In this document: positions 53,122-61,632 of the stretch, piece after piece
Numbering within the stretch: position 1 is the stretch's first letter
Layout of the letters: every line of letters begins with the position of its first letter
From: Roseococcus sp. SYP-B2431
Lineage (GTDB): Bacteria > Pseudomonadota > Alphaproteobacteria > Acetobacterales > Acetobacteraceae
Direction of reading: 5' to 3'
DNA length: 64,000 nt
Assembly (NCBI RefSeq): GCF_004336745.1
Contig: NZ_SJXD01000026.1
Location: 372,001 to 436,000 of the forward strand
Notes under the pieces: model-generated
What the model saw: only the letters and a program-made list of their open reading frames with translations
Database searches by the model: none
Told to the model about the DNA's origin: nothing
Position numbers and translations under genes: made by a program

Positions 53122-53399
53122 CGCACCACCCAGGCGGCGATGGCGCGGCTCTCGGCCTCGCTGAAGCCCCGCGCGAGGCGGTCCATCACCGTCGCGGGCG
53201 CCGTGCCGTCGCGATAGGCGCGCAGCAGCGCCGCGACCTCCGCCGGATCACGCCCGCGCAGCGAGGGGATCGCCCCATCGGCCCGGGCCGGCGAATGGCA
53301 GCCGAGGCAGGAGGAGGCGCCCGGCGGGGCCTCCCCGGCGAAGGCCGGCATGGCCTGCAGCAGCAGCGACAGCGCCAGGCGCGGCGCCATCGCCGTCAC
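53118..53399 (-). CDS. Small class I cytochrome c (electron partner of SoxF or IorB)
   Basis: A monoheme cytochrome of about 93 residues with a short signal peptide (MAPRLALSLLLQAMPAFAG) and heme motif SSCLGCHSP. The likely axial Met lies in APATVMDRLARGFSEAE. The start is taken as a GTG overlapping the iorB stop (GTGA), giving three extra residues; the ATG at 53390 is the alternative. It may be the FccA/SoxE subunit of the flavocytochrome, or the electron acceptor of the molybdenum hydroxylase upstream, as cytochromes often serve IorAB-type enzymes that have no FAD subunit. The evidence does not choose between them. Confidence 0.88.
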   Translation of the reverse strand: MTAMAPRLALSLLLQAMPAFAGEAPPGASSCLGCHSPARADGAIPSLRGRDPAEVAALLRAYRDGTAPATVMDRLARGFSEAESRAIAAWVVR

Positions 53400-55627
53400 G
53401 TCCGGCGCAGGCTCGTATTCTTCAGCGGCAGGTCGCGCACGCGCTTGCCGGTCGCCGCGAAGATCGCGTTGAGCACGGCCGGCGCGGCCACCGCGATGGT
53501 CGGCTCGCCCACCCCGCCCCAGAAGCCGCCGGTCGGCAGGACGATGGTCTCGACCTTCGGCATCTCGTCCATCCGCAGCACCTGGTAGCTGTCGAAGTTG
53601 GTCTGCTCGATGCGGCCGTCCTTCACCGTGCACTCGCCGTAGAGCGCGGCCGAAAGCCCATAGACGAACGAGCCCTCCACCTGCGCCGCGATCTGCTGCG
53701 GGTTTACGGCATGGCCGGGGTCGGTGGCCGCGACGATGCGGTGGATCTTCAGCACCCCCGCCTCGCTCACCGAGACCTCGGCGCAGGCCGCGACGTAGCT
53801 GCCGAAGCCATGGGTCTGCGACAGGCCGCGGAAGACCGGCTGCCCGTCCACCGGCGCCGCCGGCGTGCCCCAGCCCGCGCGCTCGGCGACGGCATTGAGC
53901 ACGGCCAGGTGCTTCGGATGGTTCGCCATCAGGGCCCGGCGGAACTCCAGCGGATCCTTCCCCGCGGCATGGGCCAGCTCGTCCAGGAAGCACTCGAGAT
54001 AGATCGTGTTCTGGTTCAGGTTCACCCCGCGCCAGAAGCCCGGCGGCACATGCGGGTTGCGCATGGCGTGGTCGATCAGCAGATTCGGGATGGTGTAGCC
54101 GATATCGGCCTCGTTGCTGCTGGCGTTCAGCCCCTGGAAGACCAGCGGATCGCGGCCGTCGCGGATGTTCTGCGGGAACATGCCGGCGATGATCGACTGG
54201 CCGGCGAGGCGCATGTGAAGCCCGGCCAGGTTGCCCTGCGCACCCAGCCCCGCCGTCATCCTGCACATGGTGATCGGGTGGAACCGGCCCTGCAGCATGT
54301 CCTCCTCGCGCGTCCAGACGAGCTTCACCGGCGTGCCGGGCATCTGCTTCGCGATCTCCACCGCCTGGCGCACCCAGTCATGCACGGCGGCGCGCCGGCC
54401 GAAGCCGCCGCCAAGGTGGAACTTGTGGACCTCGCAGCGCGCGGGCGGCAGGCCGGAGGCCTCGGCGGCGACGGCATGCGCCGCCTCGCCGTTCTGGGTG
54501 GGCGTCCAGACCTCGCAGCGCTCGGGCGTCCAGACGGCGGTGGCGTTCATCACCTCCATGCAGGCGTGGTTCTGGTGCGGGTAGGAATAGACGGCCTCGA
54601 CCTTGCGGGGGGCCGCGGCGATGGCGGCTGCCGCATCCCCCGCCCGGTTGCCCACGGCCGCCTGGGGCGCATCCAGCGCCGATCTCAGCACCTCCGCGAA
54701 GCCGGCGGAGGAGGCGGCGGCGTGCTCGCCCTCGTCCCAGGTGATGTTGACCGCGTCGAGCGCCGTCTTGGCCCGCCACCAGGTGTCGGCCACGACGGCG
54801 ACGGCATTGTCCCCCACGCGCAGCACGCGCTTCACGCCGGGCATGGCCTCGGCGGCGGCGGAATCCACGCTGCGCACCTTGCCGCCGAAGACCGGGCAGG
54901 CATGGATCGCGGCGTTCAGCATGCCCGGCAATTGCAGGTCCATTCCGTAGACCTGGCTGCCGTTGAGCTTGGCCGCGGTGTCGAGCCGCAGGACCGGCTG
55001 GCCGGCGACTTTCCAGTCCGCCGGGTTCTTCAGCGGGACGTCGGTGGGCACCGGCAGCCGTCCGGCCGCCTCGGCCACGCGGCCGAAGGTGGTGGTCCGG
55101 CCGCTGGGCATGTGGGTGACGATGCTGGCCGCCGCCCGGCACTCTCCGGCCGGCACGGACCACGCGTTCGCCGCCGCCTGCACGAGCATCATGCGCGCGG
55201 CCGCGCCGCCCTTGCGGACATAGTCCTGGCTCTCGCGGATGCCGCGGCTGCCGCCGGTGGACATGTTGCCCCAGACCCGGCCGCGCGCGAGGTTCTGGCC
55301 CGGCGTCGGGTATTCGGTGGTGACCTTGGCCCAGTCGCATTCCAGCTCCTCGGCCACGAGCTGGGCGAGGCCGGTGAGCGTCCCCTGCCCCATCTCGGAG
55401 CGGGCGATGCGGATCACGATCGTGTCGTCGGGCTTCACCACGACCCAGGCATTCACTTCGGCCGAGGTCGGCGCGGCGGCCGGAGCGGAAGCCGGGGCGC
55501 CCGTCTGGGCCGCGGCCTCGCCCGGCAGCGGGATGCGGAAGCCGAGGGTGAAGGCGCCGAGCGCCGCGGAGGCGCTGGCGAGGAGGTGGCGGCGGCTGGG
55601 GTTCCCGGGCCGGCTGATGGCGTTCAT
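53396..55627 (-). CDS. Molybdopterin-containing hydroxylase large subunit (IorB type, xanthine dehydrogenase family)
   Basis: A 743-residue periplasmic molybdenum hydroxylase that oxidises an aldehyde or N-heterocycle. The Tat signal is SRRHLLASASAALGAFTLGF. Molybdopterin-binding parts include KFHLGGGFGRRAAVHDWVRQAVEIA and the N-terminal SEMGQGTLTGLAQLVAEELECDW. The active-site Glu708 is in GGFWGGVGEPTIAVAAPAVLNA. This is the single-polypeptide IorB arrangement with a fused N-terminal domain, not XdhB. GGGAGGA precedes the ATG. It follows iorA by 11 bases and overlaps the cytochrome gene by four, tying it to the sox genes downstream. The substrate is unknown; isoquinoline oxidoreductase and acetic-acid-bacterial aldehyde dehydrogenases are relatives. 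Confidence 0.93.
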   Translation of the reverse strand: MNAISRPGNPSRRHLLASASAALGAFTLGFRIPLPGEAAAQTGAPASAPAAAPTSAEVNAWVVVKPDDTIVIRIARSEMGQGTLTGLAQLVAEELECDWAKVTTEYPTPGQNLARGRVWGNMSTGGSRGIRESQDYVRKGGAAARMMLVQAAANAWSVPAGECRAAASIVTHMPSGRTTTFGRVAEAAGRLPVPTDVPLKNPADWKVAGQPVLRLDTAAKLNGSQVYGMDLQLPGMLNAAIHACPVFGGKVRSVDSAAAEAMPGVKRVLRVGDNAVAVVADTWWRAKTALDAVNITWDEGEHAAASSAGFAEVLRSALDAPQAAVGNRAGDAAAAIAAAPRKVEAVYSYPHQNHACMEVMNATAVWTPERCEVWTPTQNGEAAHAVAAEASGLPPARCEVHKFHLGGGFGRRAAVHDWVRQAVEIAKQMPGTPVKLVWTREEDMLQGRFHPITMCRMTAGLGAQGNLAGLHMRLAGQSIIAGMFPQNIRDGRDPLVFQGLNASSNEADIGYTIPNLLIDHAMRNPHVPPGFWRGVNLNQNTIYLECFLDELAHAAGKDPLEFRRALMANHPKHLAVLNAVAERAGWGTPAAPVDGQPVFRGLSQTHGFGSYVAACAEVSVSEAGVLKIHRIVAATDPGHAVNPQQIAAQVEGSFVYGLSAALYGECTVKDGRIEQTNFDSYQVLRMDEMPKVETIVLPTGGFWGGVGEPTIAVAAPAVLNAIFAATGKRVRDLPLKNTSLRRT

Positions 55628-55638
55628 GGCTTCCTCCC

Positions 55639-56100
55639 TCAACCGGCCGTGGCCGGGCCGGCCGCGCGCTGGATGCCCGCGATGACCCGGTTGAAGGTGC
55701 CGCAGCGGCAGATGTTCGTGACCTCCTCGCGGATCTGCGCCTCGGTCGGGCGCGGCGTCGCGGCGAGCAGCGCGGCGGCGGCCATGATCATCCCCGGCTG
55801 GCAGAAGCCGCATTGCGGCACGTCGAGCGCGAGCCAGGCCTGCTGGATCGGATGGCTGGCGTCCGGCGAGAGCCCCTCGATGGTGACGATCCTCTGGGTC
55901 TCGTCGAAGGCCGAGACTGGCATGGCGCAGGCGCGCGCGGCGACGCCGTCCACATGCACGGTGCAGGCGCCGCATTGCGCGATGCCGCAGCCGTATTTGG
56001 TCCCGGTCAGGCCGAGCTGCTCGCGCAGCGCCCAGAGCAGCGGCGTGTCGTCCTCGGCCTGGACCTCGACGACCTGTCCATTGACGTTGAGCTTCGCCAT
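55639..56100 (-). CDS. 2Fe-2S subunit of the molybdenum hydroxylase (IorA type)
   Basis: The 153-residue iron-sulfur electron-transfer subunit paired with IorB. The plant-type ferredoxin cluster is bound by Cys38, Cys43, Cys46 and Cys58 (GCGIAQCGACTVHVDG then ARACAMPVS). The second, helical 2Fe-2S domain has CGFCQPGMIMAAAALL and NICRCGTFNRVIAGI. No signal peptide is present; it should be carried out with IorB by Tat. AGGAGGGA precedes the ATG. It is the first gene of the eight-gene iorAB-sox unit. A 139-base gap separates it from fsr, where a promoter would be expected. Confidence 0.95.
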   Translation of the reverse strand: MAKLNVNGQVVEVQAEDDTPLLWALREQLGLTGTKYGCGIAQCGACTVHVDGVAARACAMPVSAFDETQRIVTIEGLSPDASHPIQQAWLALDVPQCGFCQPGMIMAAAALLAATPRPTEAQIREEVTNICRCGTFNRVIAGIQRAAGPATAG

Positions 56101-56239
56101 CCGTCCCTCCTGTTCCCTGCGCGCGCCCTCGCGGCGCGGCTGCCCGGATCCGATGCCGAGGCTTGTTCCCGAGCCTATCAGGCGAGGAGGCGGCGGAACA
56201 ATCAAATCACGAGGGCGCGGGCCTGGCCCGGATGTCCCC

Positions 56240-57460
56240 CTACCGCTCGGACAGCTTCGGCAGGAACACCGTCAGCAGCCCGAGCAAGGGGAGGAAGGCA
56301 CAGACCATGTAGACGGTGGAGATGCTGGTCCGGTCCGCCAGCTCGCCCAGCGCCGCCGCGCCGAGGCCGCCCAGGCCGAAGGAGAGGCCGAAGAACATGC
56401 CGGCCACGAGGCCCACCCGCCCCGGCAGCAGCTCCTGCGCATAGACCAGGATCGCCGCGAAGGCCGAGGACATGACGAGCCCGATCGTCACCGCCAGGAC
56501 CACCGTCCAGAACAGGTTCGCGAAGGGCAGCGCCAGGGTGAAGGGCAGCGCGCCCAGGATGGAGAACCAGATGATGGGCAGCCGGCCCACCCGGTCGCCC
56601 AGGATGCCGCCAATCATGAGGCCCACGGCCAGCGAGCCGAGGAAGACGAAGAGGATGACCTGCGCGGCCTGCACGGAGACCTCGAAGCGCTCGATCAGGT
56701 AGAAGGTGAAATAGGAGCTGAGGCTGGCCGTATAGACGTTCTTCGAGAAGAGCAGCGCGATCAGCACCAGGACCGCCAGCGCCACCTGCCCGCGCGAGAG
56801 CCCGTGCCCCGCGGCCGCGCCCGCCTTGCGCGCCGGGGCGCGCGCCACCCGGTTGCGGGCGTACCAGTGCCCCACCTGCAGCAGGATCAGCATGCCGAGG
56901 AGGGCCGCGGCCGAGAACCAGACGAGGCTCGCCTGTCCATGCGGCACCACCACGAAGGCGGCCAGCAGCGGCCCGATCGCCGAGCCGGTGTTGCCGCCCA
57001 CCTGGAACAGCGACTGCGCCAGCCCGTAGCGGCCGCCCGAGGCCAGCCGCGCGACGCGCGACGCCTCCGGATGAAAGACCGAGGAGCCCACGCCGATCAG
57101 CGCCGCCGCCAGCAGGATCACCGTGTAGGAATTCGCATGCGCCATCAGCAGCAGGCCGACCAGGGTCGAGCTCATGCCGATCGGCAGCGAATAGGGCATG
57201 GGCCGCTTGTCGGTGTAGATGCCGACCAGCGGCTGGAGCAGCGAAGCGGTGACCTGGAAGGCGAGCGTGATCAGCCCGATCTGGGCGAAGTCCAGCGCGT
57301 AGGACTCCTTCAGGATCGGGTAGAGGGCCGGCACCAGCGACTGCATCATGTCGTTCAGCAGGTGGCAGAAGCTGAGCGAGAGGATGACCGCGAAGGTGGT
57401 GCCGCTGGGCTGGGCCAAGGGGGAGGCCGGGGCCTGGAGGGCGGGCTGATGGGTGCTCAC
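56240..57460 (-). CDS. MFS transporter, fosmidomycin resistance (Fsr) type
   Basis: A 406-residue 12-helix MFS exporter. It closely resembles Fsr: FCHLLNDMMQSLVPALYPILKESYALDFAQIGLITLAFQVTASLLQPLVGIYTDKRPMPYSLPIGM at about residues 31-97, with GVGSSVFHPEASRVARLASGGRYGLAQSLFQVGGNTGSA near 125-160. The start codon is GTG. It lies downstream of serS on the same strand (79-base gap). Related proteins export fosmidomycin, the inhibitor of the Dxr also encoded in this window; the native substrate is unknown. Confidence 0.9.
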   Translation of the reverse strand: MSTHQPALQAPASPLAQPSGTTFAVILSLSFCHLLNDMMQSLVPALYPILKESYALDFAQIGLITLAFQVTASLLQPLVGIYTDKRPMPYSLPIGMSSTLVGLLLMAHANSYTVILLAAALIGVGSSVFHPEASRVARLASGGRYGLAQSLFQVGGNTGSAIGPLLAAFVVVPHGQASLVWFSAAALLGMLILLQVGHWYARNRVARAPARKAGAAAGHGLSRGQVALAVLVLIALLFSKNVYTASLSSYFTFYLIERFEVSVQAAQVILFVFLGSLAVGLMIGGILGDRVGRLPIIWFSILGALPFTLALPFANLFWTVVLAVTIGLVMSSAFAAILVYAQELLPGRVGLVAGMFFGLSFGLGGLGAAALGELADRTSISTVYMVCAFLPLLGLLTVFLPKLSER

Positions 57461-57539
57461 GGGACGTTCCGCTTGATTTACGATCCATCCTAGGCACGCC
57501 GGGGAAGGAAGTCAGCCCGCCCCGGCAGGCGAGGCGCCG

Positions 57540-58808
57540 CTACATCCGGGCGGGAATCCGCTCCATCCCCATCCAGGGCCGCAGCACCTCGGGCACGAGG
57601 ATGCCGCCATCCTCCTGCTGATGCGTCTCCATGACCGCGATGAGCGCGCGGCCCACGGCCACGCCCGAGCCGTTCAGCGTGTGGACCAGCACATTGTCCT
57701 TGCCGCGGCGATAGCGCGCCTTCATCCGCCGCGCCTGGAATTCGCGGCAGTTGGAGCAGGAGGAAATCTCGCGCCAGGCCTGCTGGCCGGGCAGCCAGAC
57801 CTCCAGGTCGTAGGTGCGCGCGGCCGAGAAGCCCGTATCCCCCGCGCAGAGGAAGACGCGGCGCCAGGTCAGGCCGAGCGCGGTCAGCACGGCCTCGGCG
57901 CATTCCGTCATGCGCTCGTGCTCGGCGTCGCTCTCCTCGGGCCTCGTGATCGAGACCAGCTCCACCTTGCTGAACTGGTGCTGCCGCAGCATGCCGCGCG
58001 TGTCGCGGCCCGCGCTGCCGGCCTCGCTGCGGAAGCTCGGCGAGAGCGCGGTGAAGCGCAGCGGCAGGACCGCCTCGGCCAGAATCTCGTCGCGGGCGAG
58101 GTTGGTCAGCGGCACCTCGGCGGTCGGGATCAGGTAGCGGCCGTCCGTCGTCTTGAAGAGGTCCTCCTCGAACTTCGGGAGCTGGCCGGTGCCGAACATG
58201 GTGGCCGCGTTCACAAGGTTGGGGACCGAGGTCTCGCTGTAGCCGTGCTGATCCGTGTGCAGCGTCAGCATCCATTGTCCGAGCGCCCGCTCCAGCCGCG
58301 CCAGTGCGCCCTTCAGCACCACGAAGCGGCTGCCGGAAATCTTGGTCGCGGCGGCGAAGTCCATGAGGCCGAGCGCCTCGCCCAGCTCGAAATGCTGCTT
58401 GGCCTCGAAGTTCGGGCGGGCGGGCTCGCCATGCTGGCGGACGACCACGTTGTCGTTCTCGTCGCGGCCCTCCGGCACCTCGGGGTCGAGGAGGTTGGGC
58501 AGGACGGAGAGCGCCTCGGCGACCGCGGCCTCCTTGGCCTCGACCTCGGCCCCCTCGGCGGCGGCCACCGCCGCGGCCACCTCCGCCTTGAGGCGCTCCG
58601 CCTCGTCCCTGTCGCCGCGCTTCATGGCGGCGCCGATCTCGCGGGAAAGGGCATTGCGCCGGGCCTGGGCGCCCTCGGTCAGGGCGATGGCGGCGCGCCG
58701 TGCCTCGTCCAGCGCCAGGATTCCGGCCGCCTGGGGCTCCACCCCGCGTCGCGCCATGGCCGCGTCGAAACCGGCCGCATCGGCGCGGACCACTCGGATG
58801 TCATGCAT
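57540..58808 (-). CDS. serS: Seryl-tRNA synthetase
   Basis: Charges tRNA-Ser. The 422-residue class II enzyme has the N-terminal tRNA-binding coiled coil (about residues 30-105, Ala/Glu/Arg-rich). Motif 2 is [29 protein letters not shown] and motif 3 is [31 protein letters not shown]. Length matches the family. It follows tatC on the same strand across 147 bases in which I see no gene, in the common alphaproteobacterial order tatB-tatC-serS; the next expected gene, surE, is replaced here by fsr. Confidence 0.98.
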   Translation of the reverse strand: MHDIRVVRADAAGFDAAMARRGVEPQAAGILALDEARRAAIALTEGAQARRNALSREIGAAMKRGDRDEAERLKAEVAAAVAAAEGAEVEAKEAAVAEALSVLPNLLDPEVPEGRDENDNVVVRQHGEPARPNFEAKQHFELGEALGLMDFAAATKISGSRFVVLKGALARLERALGQWMLTLHTDQHGYSETSVPNLVNAATMFGTGQLPKFEEDLFKTTDGRYLIPTAEVPLTNLARDEILAEAVLPLRFTALSPSFRSEAGSAGRDTRGMLRQHQFSKVELVSITRPEESDAEHERMTECAEAVLTALGLTWRRVFLCAGDTGFSAARTYDLEVWLPGQQAWREISSCSNCREFQARRMKARYRRGKDNVLVHTLNGSGVAVGRALIAVMETHQQEDGGILVPEVLRPWMGMERIPARM

Positions 58809-58955
58809 GTTCGGTCACCGATCCAGAGGGCTGCGCCGTTATGGCAGCTTCGGCAGCCCGTCAATGTAAGACCCTGGCCAGCCCTGTCCGGCCGGCCGCC
58901 TCAGATCATGACGGGGAGGGTCACGATCGGCCGTGAAGGCCCGGGGCGACGGGGC

Positions 58956-59750
58956 TCACTTGGTGTCCTCCAGCGGCTTCGGCACCACCCAGAGCGCGAA
59001 GAGGATCGAAATCTCGTAGAGCAGGATCAGCGGCACGGCCAGGCCGATCTGGCTGATCACGTCCGGGGGCGTGATGATCGCGGCCAGCACGAACATGCCC
59101 ACGATCGCGTAGCGACGGCCCTTGCGCAGGCCCGCCACGCTCAGGATGCCCACGCGGCACAGCAGCACCAGCGCCACCGGCATCTGGAAGGCGATGCCGA
59201 AGGCCAGGATCATGTGCATGACCAGCGAGAGGTACTCGCTGACCTTGGCCTCCAGCTGGATCGGCACGCCCCCCTGCCCGGGCGGCGTCTCGAAGCTGAT
59301 GAAGAAGTGCCAGGCCAGCGGGAAGATGAAGTAGTAGGCCAGCGCCGCGCCCAGCAGGAACAGGATCGGCGAGGCGACCAGGAAGGGCGTCACCGCCCGC
59401 TTCTCGGAGCGGTAGAGGCCGGGCGCGATGAAGAGCCAGAGCTGCGTCGCCCAGATCGGGAAGGAGAAGAACACGGCGCCGAAGAAGGCCACCTTCAGAT
59501 AGGTGAAGAAGGCCTCGTAGAGCGCGGTGAAGATCATCCGCCGGTCGCCGCCGCCCTGCTCCTGCAGGATGCGGGCGAGCGGCTGCGCCAGGAAGCCGTA
59601 GATCTGCGCCGAGAAGTAGTAGCAGACCGCGAAGGCGAGGCCGAAGGCGAGGACCGACCAGAGAAGCCGCCGGCGCAGCTCCATCAGATGGTCGATCAAC
59701 GGCATGGGCTTGTCGTTGATGGGATCGTCGTCTTCGGCGGTGGTGGACAC
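58956..59750 (-). CDS. tatC: Twin-arginine translocase subunit TatC
   Basis: The Tat receptor that recognises RR signal peptides. The 264-residue protein has six transmembrane helices and the conserved N-terminal PLIDHLMELRRRLLWSVLAF, the ARILQEQGGGDRRMIFTALYEAFFTYLKVAFF block with the key Glu, and FGIAFQMPVALVLLCRVGI. The start is GTG (MSTTAEDDDPINDKPMPLIDHL), eight bases after tatB. Many proteins in this window (IorB, SoxF, SoxY, DctP, the caspase-like protein) carry candidate Tat signals. Confidence 0.96.
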   Translation of the reverse strand: MSTTAEDDDPINDKPMPLIDHLMELRRRLLWSVLAFGLAFAVCYYFSAQIYGFLAQPLARILQEQGGGDRRMIFTALYEAFFTYLKVAFFGAVFFSFPIWATQLWLFIAPGLYRSEKRAVTPFLVASPILFLLGAALAYYFIFPLAWHFFISFETPPGQGGVPIQLEAKVSEYLSLVMHMILAFGIAFQMPVALVLLCRVGILSVAGLRKGRRYAIVGMFVLAAIITPPDVISQIGLAVPLILLYEISILFALWVVPKPLEDTK

Positions 59751-59758
59751 GGGGGGCC

Positions 59759-60376
59759 TCAGACGATCTTGGCCGCGTCGGCGGAAGCGGGCGCCGCGGC
59801 GGGAGTTGGGCTGGCGGGCGCGTGCTCGATCGGCGCCGCCGTCAGCTGCTCGGCGGGCGCCGGCGCCGGCACGGCGGAGACGGCCGGCTCGGGCCTGATC
59901 GGGTTGGGCGGCGCCGGGGTCGAGGGCGGCAGGAAGGAGGGCGCCTCGGGCTGCGGCTCGGGCTCGGGCGGCTTGTAGGGAGCCATGGTCTGCGGCGGGA
60001 TCATCGCCGGCGCGTCCGGCGTGTCGGCGGCGGTCGGCGGCGGCGTCCAGGCCGGCGTCGCGCTGACGGGGCTGTCGTTGAAGGTCTTGGCCAGCGTGCC
60101 ATCGGAATCGACGGTCTTCTCGATATGGCCCTTCAGGTCGAAGCTGCGGATCTCGTTGATCGCGCCCTTCACGTCGGCGATCTGGTTCCGCACGTCCTCC
60201 AGCTTGGCCTCGCGCACCAGCTCGTCCGCCTGCTGCTGGAACTGGGCAAGCTGCTTCTTCCCCTTCTTCACGAGGTCCGCAATGCCGCGGATCGCGCTGG
60301 GCAGGTCCTTCGGACCGATCACCACCAGCGCCACGACGGCGACCAACATGATCTCGGACCAGGCGAGGTCGAGCAT
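59759..60376 (-). CDS. tatB: Sec-independent protein translocase TatB
   Basis: A 205-residue TatB. The single N-terminal helix and hinge read MLDLAWSEIMLVAVVALVVIGPKDLPSAI, with the TatB-type Glu8 and the Gly-Pro hinge. An amphipathic helix follows (RGIADLVKKGKKQLAQFQQQADELVREAKLEDVRNQIADVKGAI). The last 100 residues are a Pro/Ala/Glu-rich disordered tail. No tatA lies upstream; the neighbouring genes are an ABC ATPase and a caspase-like protease. Confidence 0.94.
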   Translation of the reverse strand: MLDLAWSEIMLVAVVALVVIGPKDLPSAIRGIADLVKKGKKQLAQFQQQADELVREAKLEDVRNQIADVKGAINEIRSFDLKGHIEKTVDSDGTLAKTFNDSPVSATPAWTPPPTAADTPDAPAMIPPQTMAPYKPPEPEPQPEAPSFLPPSTPAPPNPIRPEPAVSAVPAPAPAEQLTAAPIEHAPASPTPAAAPASADAAKIV

Positions 60377-60512
60377 TCCATCCCCAATGCGGATACAGAC
60401 GTGATCCGCCCTGGATACCAGGGCCGGAACGCGCCGCCAATGTGCGCCAGTTCTACTTAGGCGCTTGGGGCGCCCGTTGCACCCTCACGCGCCCAAATCG
60501 CGGGCGGGGAGC

Positions 60513-61541
60513 TCAGCCCGCCGGAAAGGCGAAGGCGCGCTCGGGGTCCAGCGCCAGGCCGACGCGCTGGCCGCGGATCAGCCGGAGGCCGGGCGGCAGG
60601 CGCGCATGGAGCTGGAGCGCGCCGTCCACCGTGAGCCAGGCCCGGTGGTGGGCGCCCAGCAGCCGGCAGGACTGCACCTCGGCGGGCGTGCCCTCGCCGG
60701 CCGGAAGGATGCGGATGCCCTCCGGGCGCAGCAGCAGCTCGGCCGGGCCGTCGGGCAGGCCGCGGGCGGGGACGGCGCCCAGGGCGCTGACGGCGGCGCC
60801 GTTCCCGACGTGGGCCGGCAGCCGGTTCACCTCGCCCAGGAAGCCGGCGACGAAGGGATCGGCCGGCCGGAGGTAGAGCTCCTCCGGCGTGCCGAGCTGG
60901 GCCACCCTGCCCTCGCGGATCAGGGCGATCCGGTCGGCCATGAACATGGCCTCCTCGGCGTCATGGGTGACGATGAGGGCCGGGATGTCCGCCTGCTGGA
61001 GGACGCGGAGGGTGTCGTCGCGCACCTGCTCGCGCAGGCGGGTGTCGAGGCTGGCGAAGGCCTCGTCGAGCAGCAGGACCCGGGGCCGGGGCGCCAGGGC
61101 GCGGGCCAGGGCCACGCGCTGCTGCTGCCCGCCGGAGAGCTGGTGCGGCCAGGACTCCACATGGCCGGCGAGGCCGACCCGCTCCAGCGCCTCGGCGACG
61201 CGGGTGCCGCGCTCCGCGCGCGGGACGCGGCGCAGGCCGAAGGCGACGTTGCCGCCCACCGTCAGATGGGGAAACAGCGCGTAGTCCTGGAAGACGAAGC
61301 CGACATGCCGGTCCTCGGGCGGCACCTCGCGGCCCGGCACCGCCAGGGGGGCGCCGTCCAGCTCGATGCGGCCGTGCTGCAGCGGTTCCAGCCCGGCGAC
61401 GAGGCGCAGCAGCGTGGTCTTGCCGTCGCCCGAGGGGCCGAGGAGGCAGAGGATCTCGCCGCGCGCGACCTCCAGGCTGACGCCGCGCAGGATCTCGCGC
61501 GGGCCGAAGGCGTGGCGGATGTCGGTGAGGCGCAGGCTCAT
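60513..61541 (-). CDS. ABC transporter ATP-binding protein (FbpC/PotA-like), no permease nearby
   Basis: A 342-residue ATPase of the iron(III)/spermidine/sulfate importer class. Walker A is LLGPSGDGKTTLL (Asp in place of the usual Cys), the Q-loop VFQDYALFPHLTV, the signature HQLSGGQQQRVALARAL, Walker B VLLLDEAFASLD, and the H-loop IVTHDAEEAMFMADRI. A C-terminal TOBE-like domain follows (about residues 240-342). All catalytic motifs are intact. No permease or binding protein is adjacent. It sits upstream of tatB on the same strand and diverges from the caspase gene across 91 bases. Confidence 0.92.
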   Translation of the reverse strand: MSLRLTDIRHAFGPREILRGVSLEVARGEILCLLGPSGDGKTTLLRLVAGLEPLQHGRIELDGAPLAVPGREVPPEDRHVGFVFQDYALFPHLTVGGNVAFGLRRVPRAERGTRVAEALERVGLAGHVESWPHQLSGGQQQRVALARALAPRPRVLLLDEAFASLDTRLREQVRDDTLRVLQQADIPALIVTHDAEEAMFMADRIALIREGRVAQLGTPEELYLRPADPFVAGFLGEVNRLPAHVGNGAAVSALGAVPARGLPDGPAELLLRPEGIRILPAGEGTPAEVQSCRLLGAHHRAWLTVDGALQLHARLPPGLRLIRGQRVGLALDPERAFAFPAG

Positions 61542-61632
61542 GGCGGCATCACGCTCGGCCGGGCTGTCAAGTCAACCTGTCGCTTTGGTTATATTTCTGG
61601 ACACATCGCGGGACGCGCCCGAAGCTTGCGGA
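61542..61632. promoter_or_regulatory. Divergent control region of the ABC ATPase and caspase-like genes
   Basis: A 91-base gap with a central AT-rich block (TTTGGTTATATTTCTGG, about 61584-61600) that stands out from the GC-rich surroundings. TATATT is a plausible -10 for the caspase-like gene, but no matching -35 at the right distance is clear. TTGACA occurs on the minus strand about 25 bases before the ATPase start. Confidence 0.35.

Noticed and set aside
53711-57493. Open frame of about 1260 codons on the plus strand opposite iorB, iorA and fsr
   Set aside because: Gly/His/Arg-rich antisense frame crossing three real genes and their gaps; no domain or signal.
49933-57539. soxB, soxC or soxD within or beside the sox cluster
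   Set aside because: All frames between the sensor kinase and serS are accounted for. None shows a metallophosphatase-type SoxB or a sulfite-dehydrogenase-type SoxC.
60377-60512. A hidden tatA upstream of tatB
   Set aside because: The gap is 136 bases, too short for a 60-90-residue TatA, and no helix-hinge sequence like TatA is visible on either strand.
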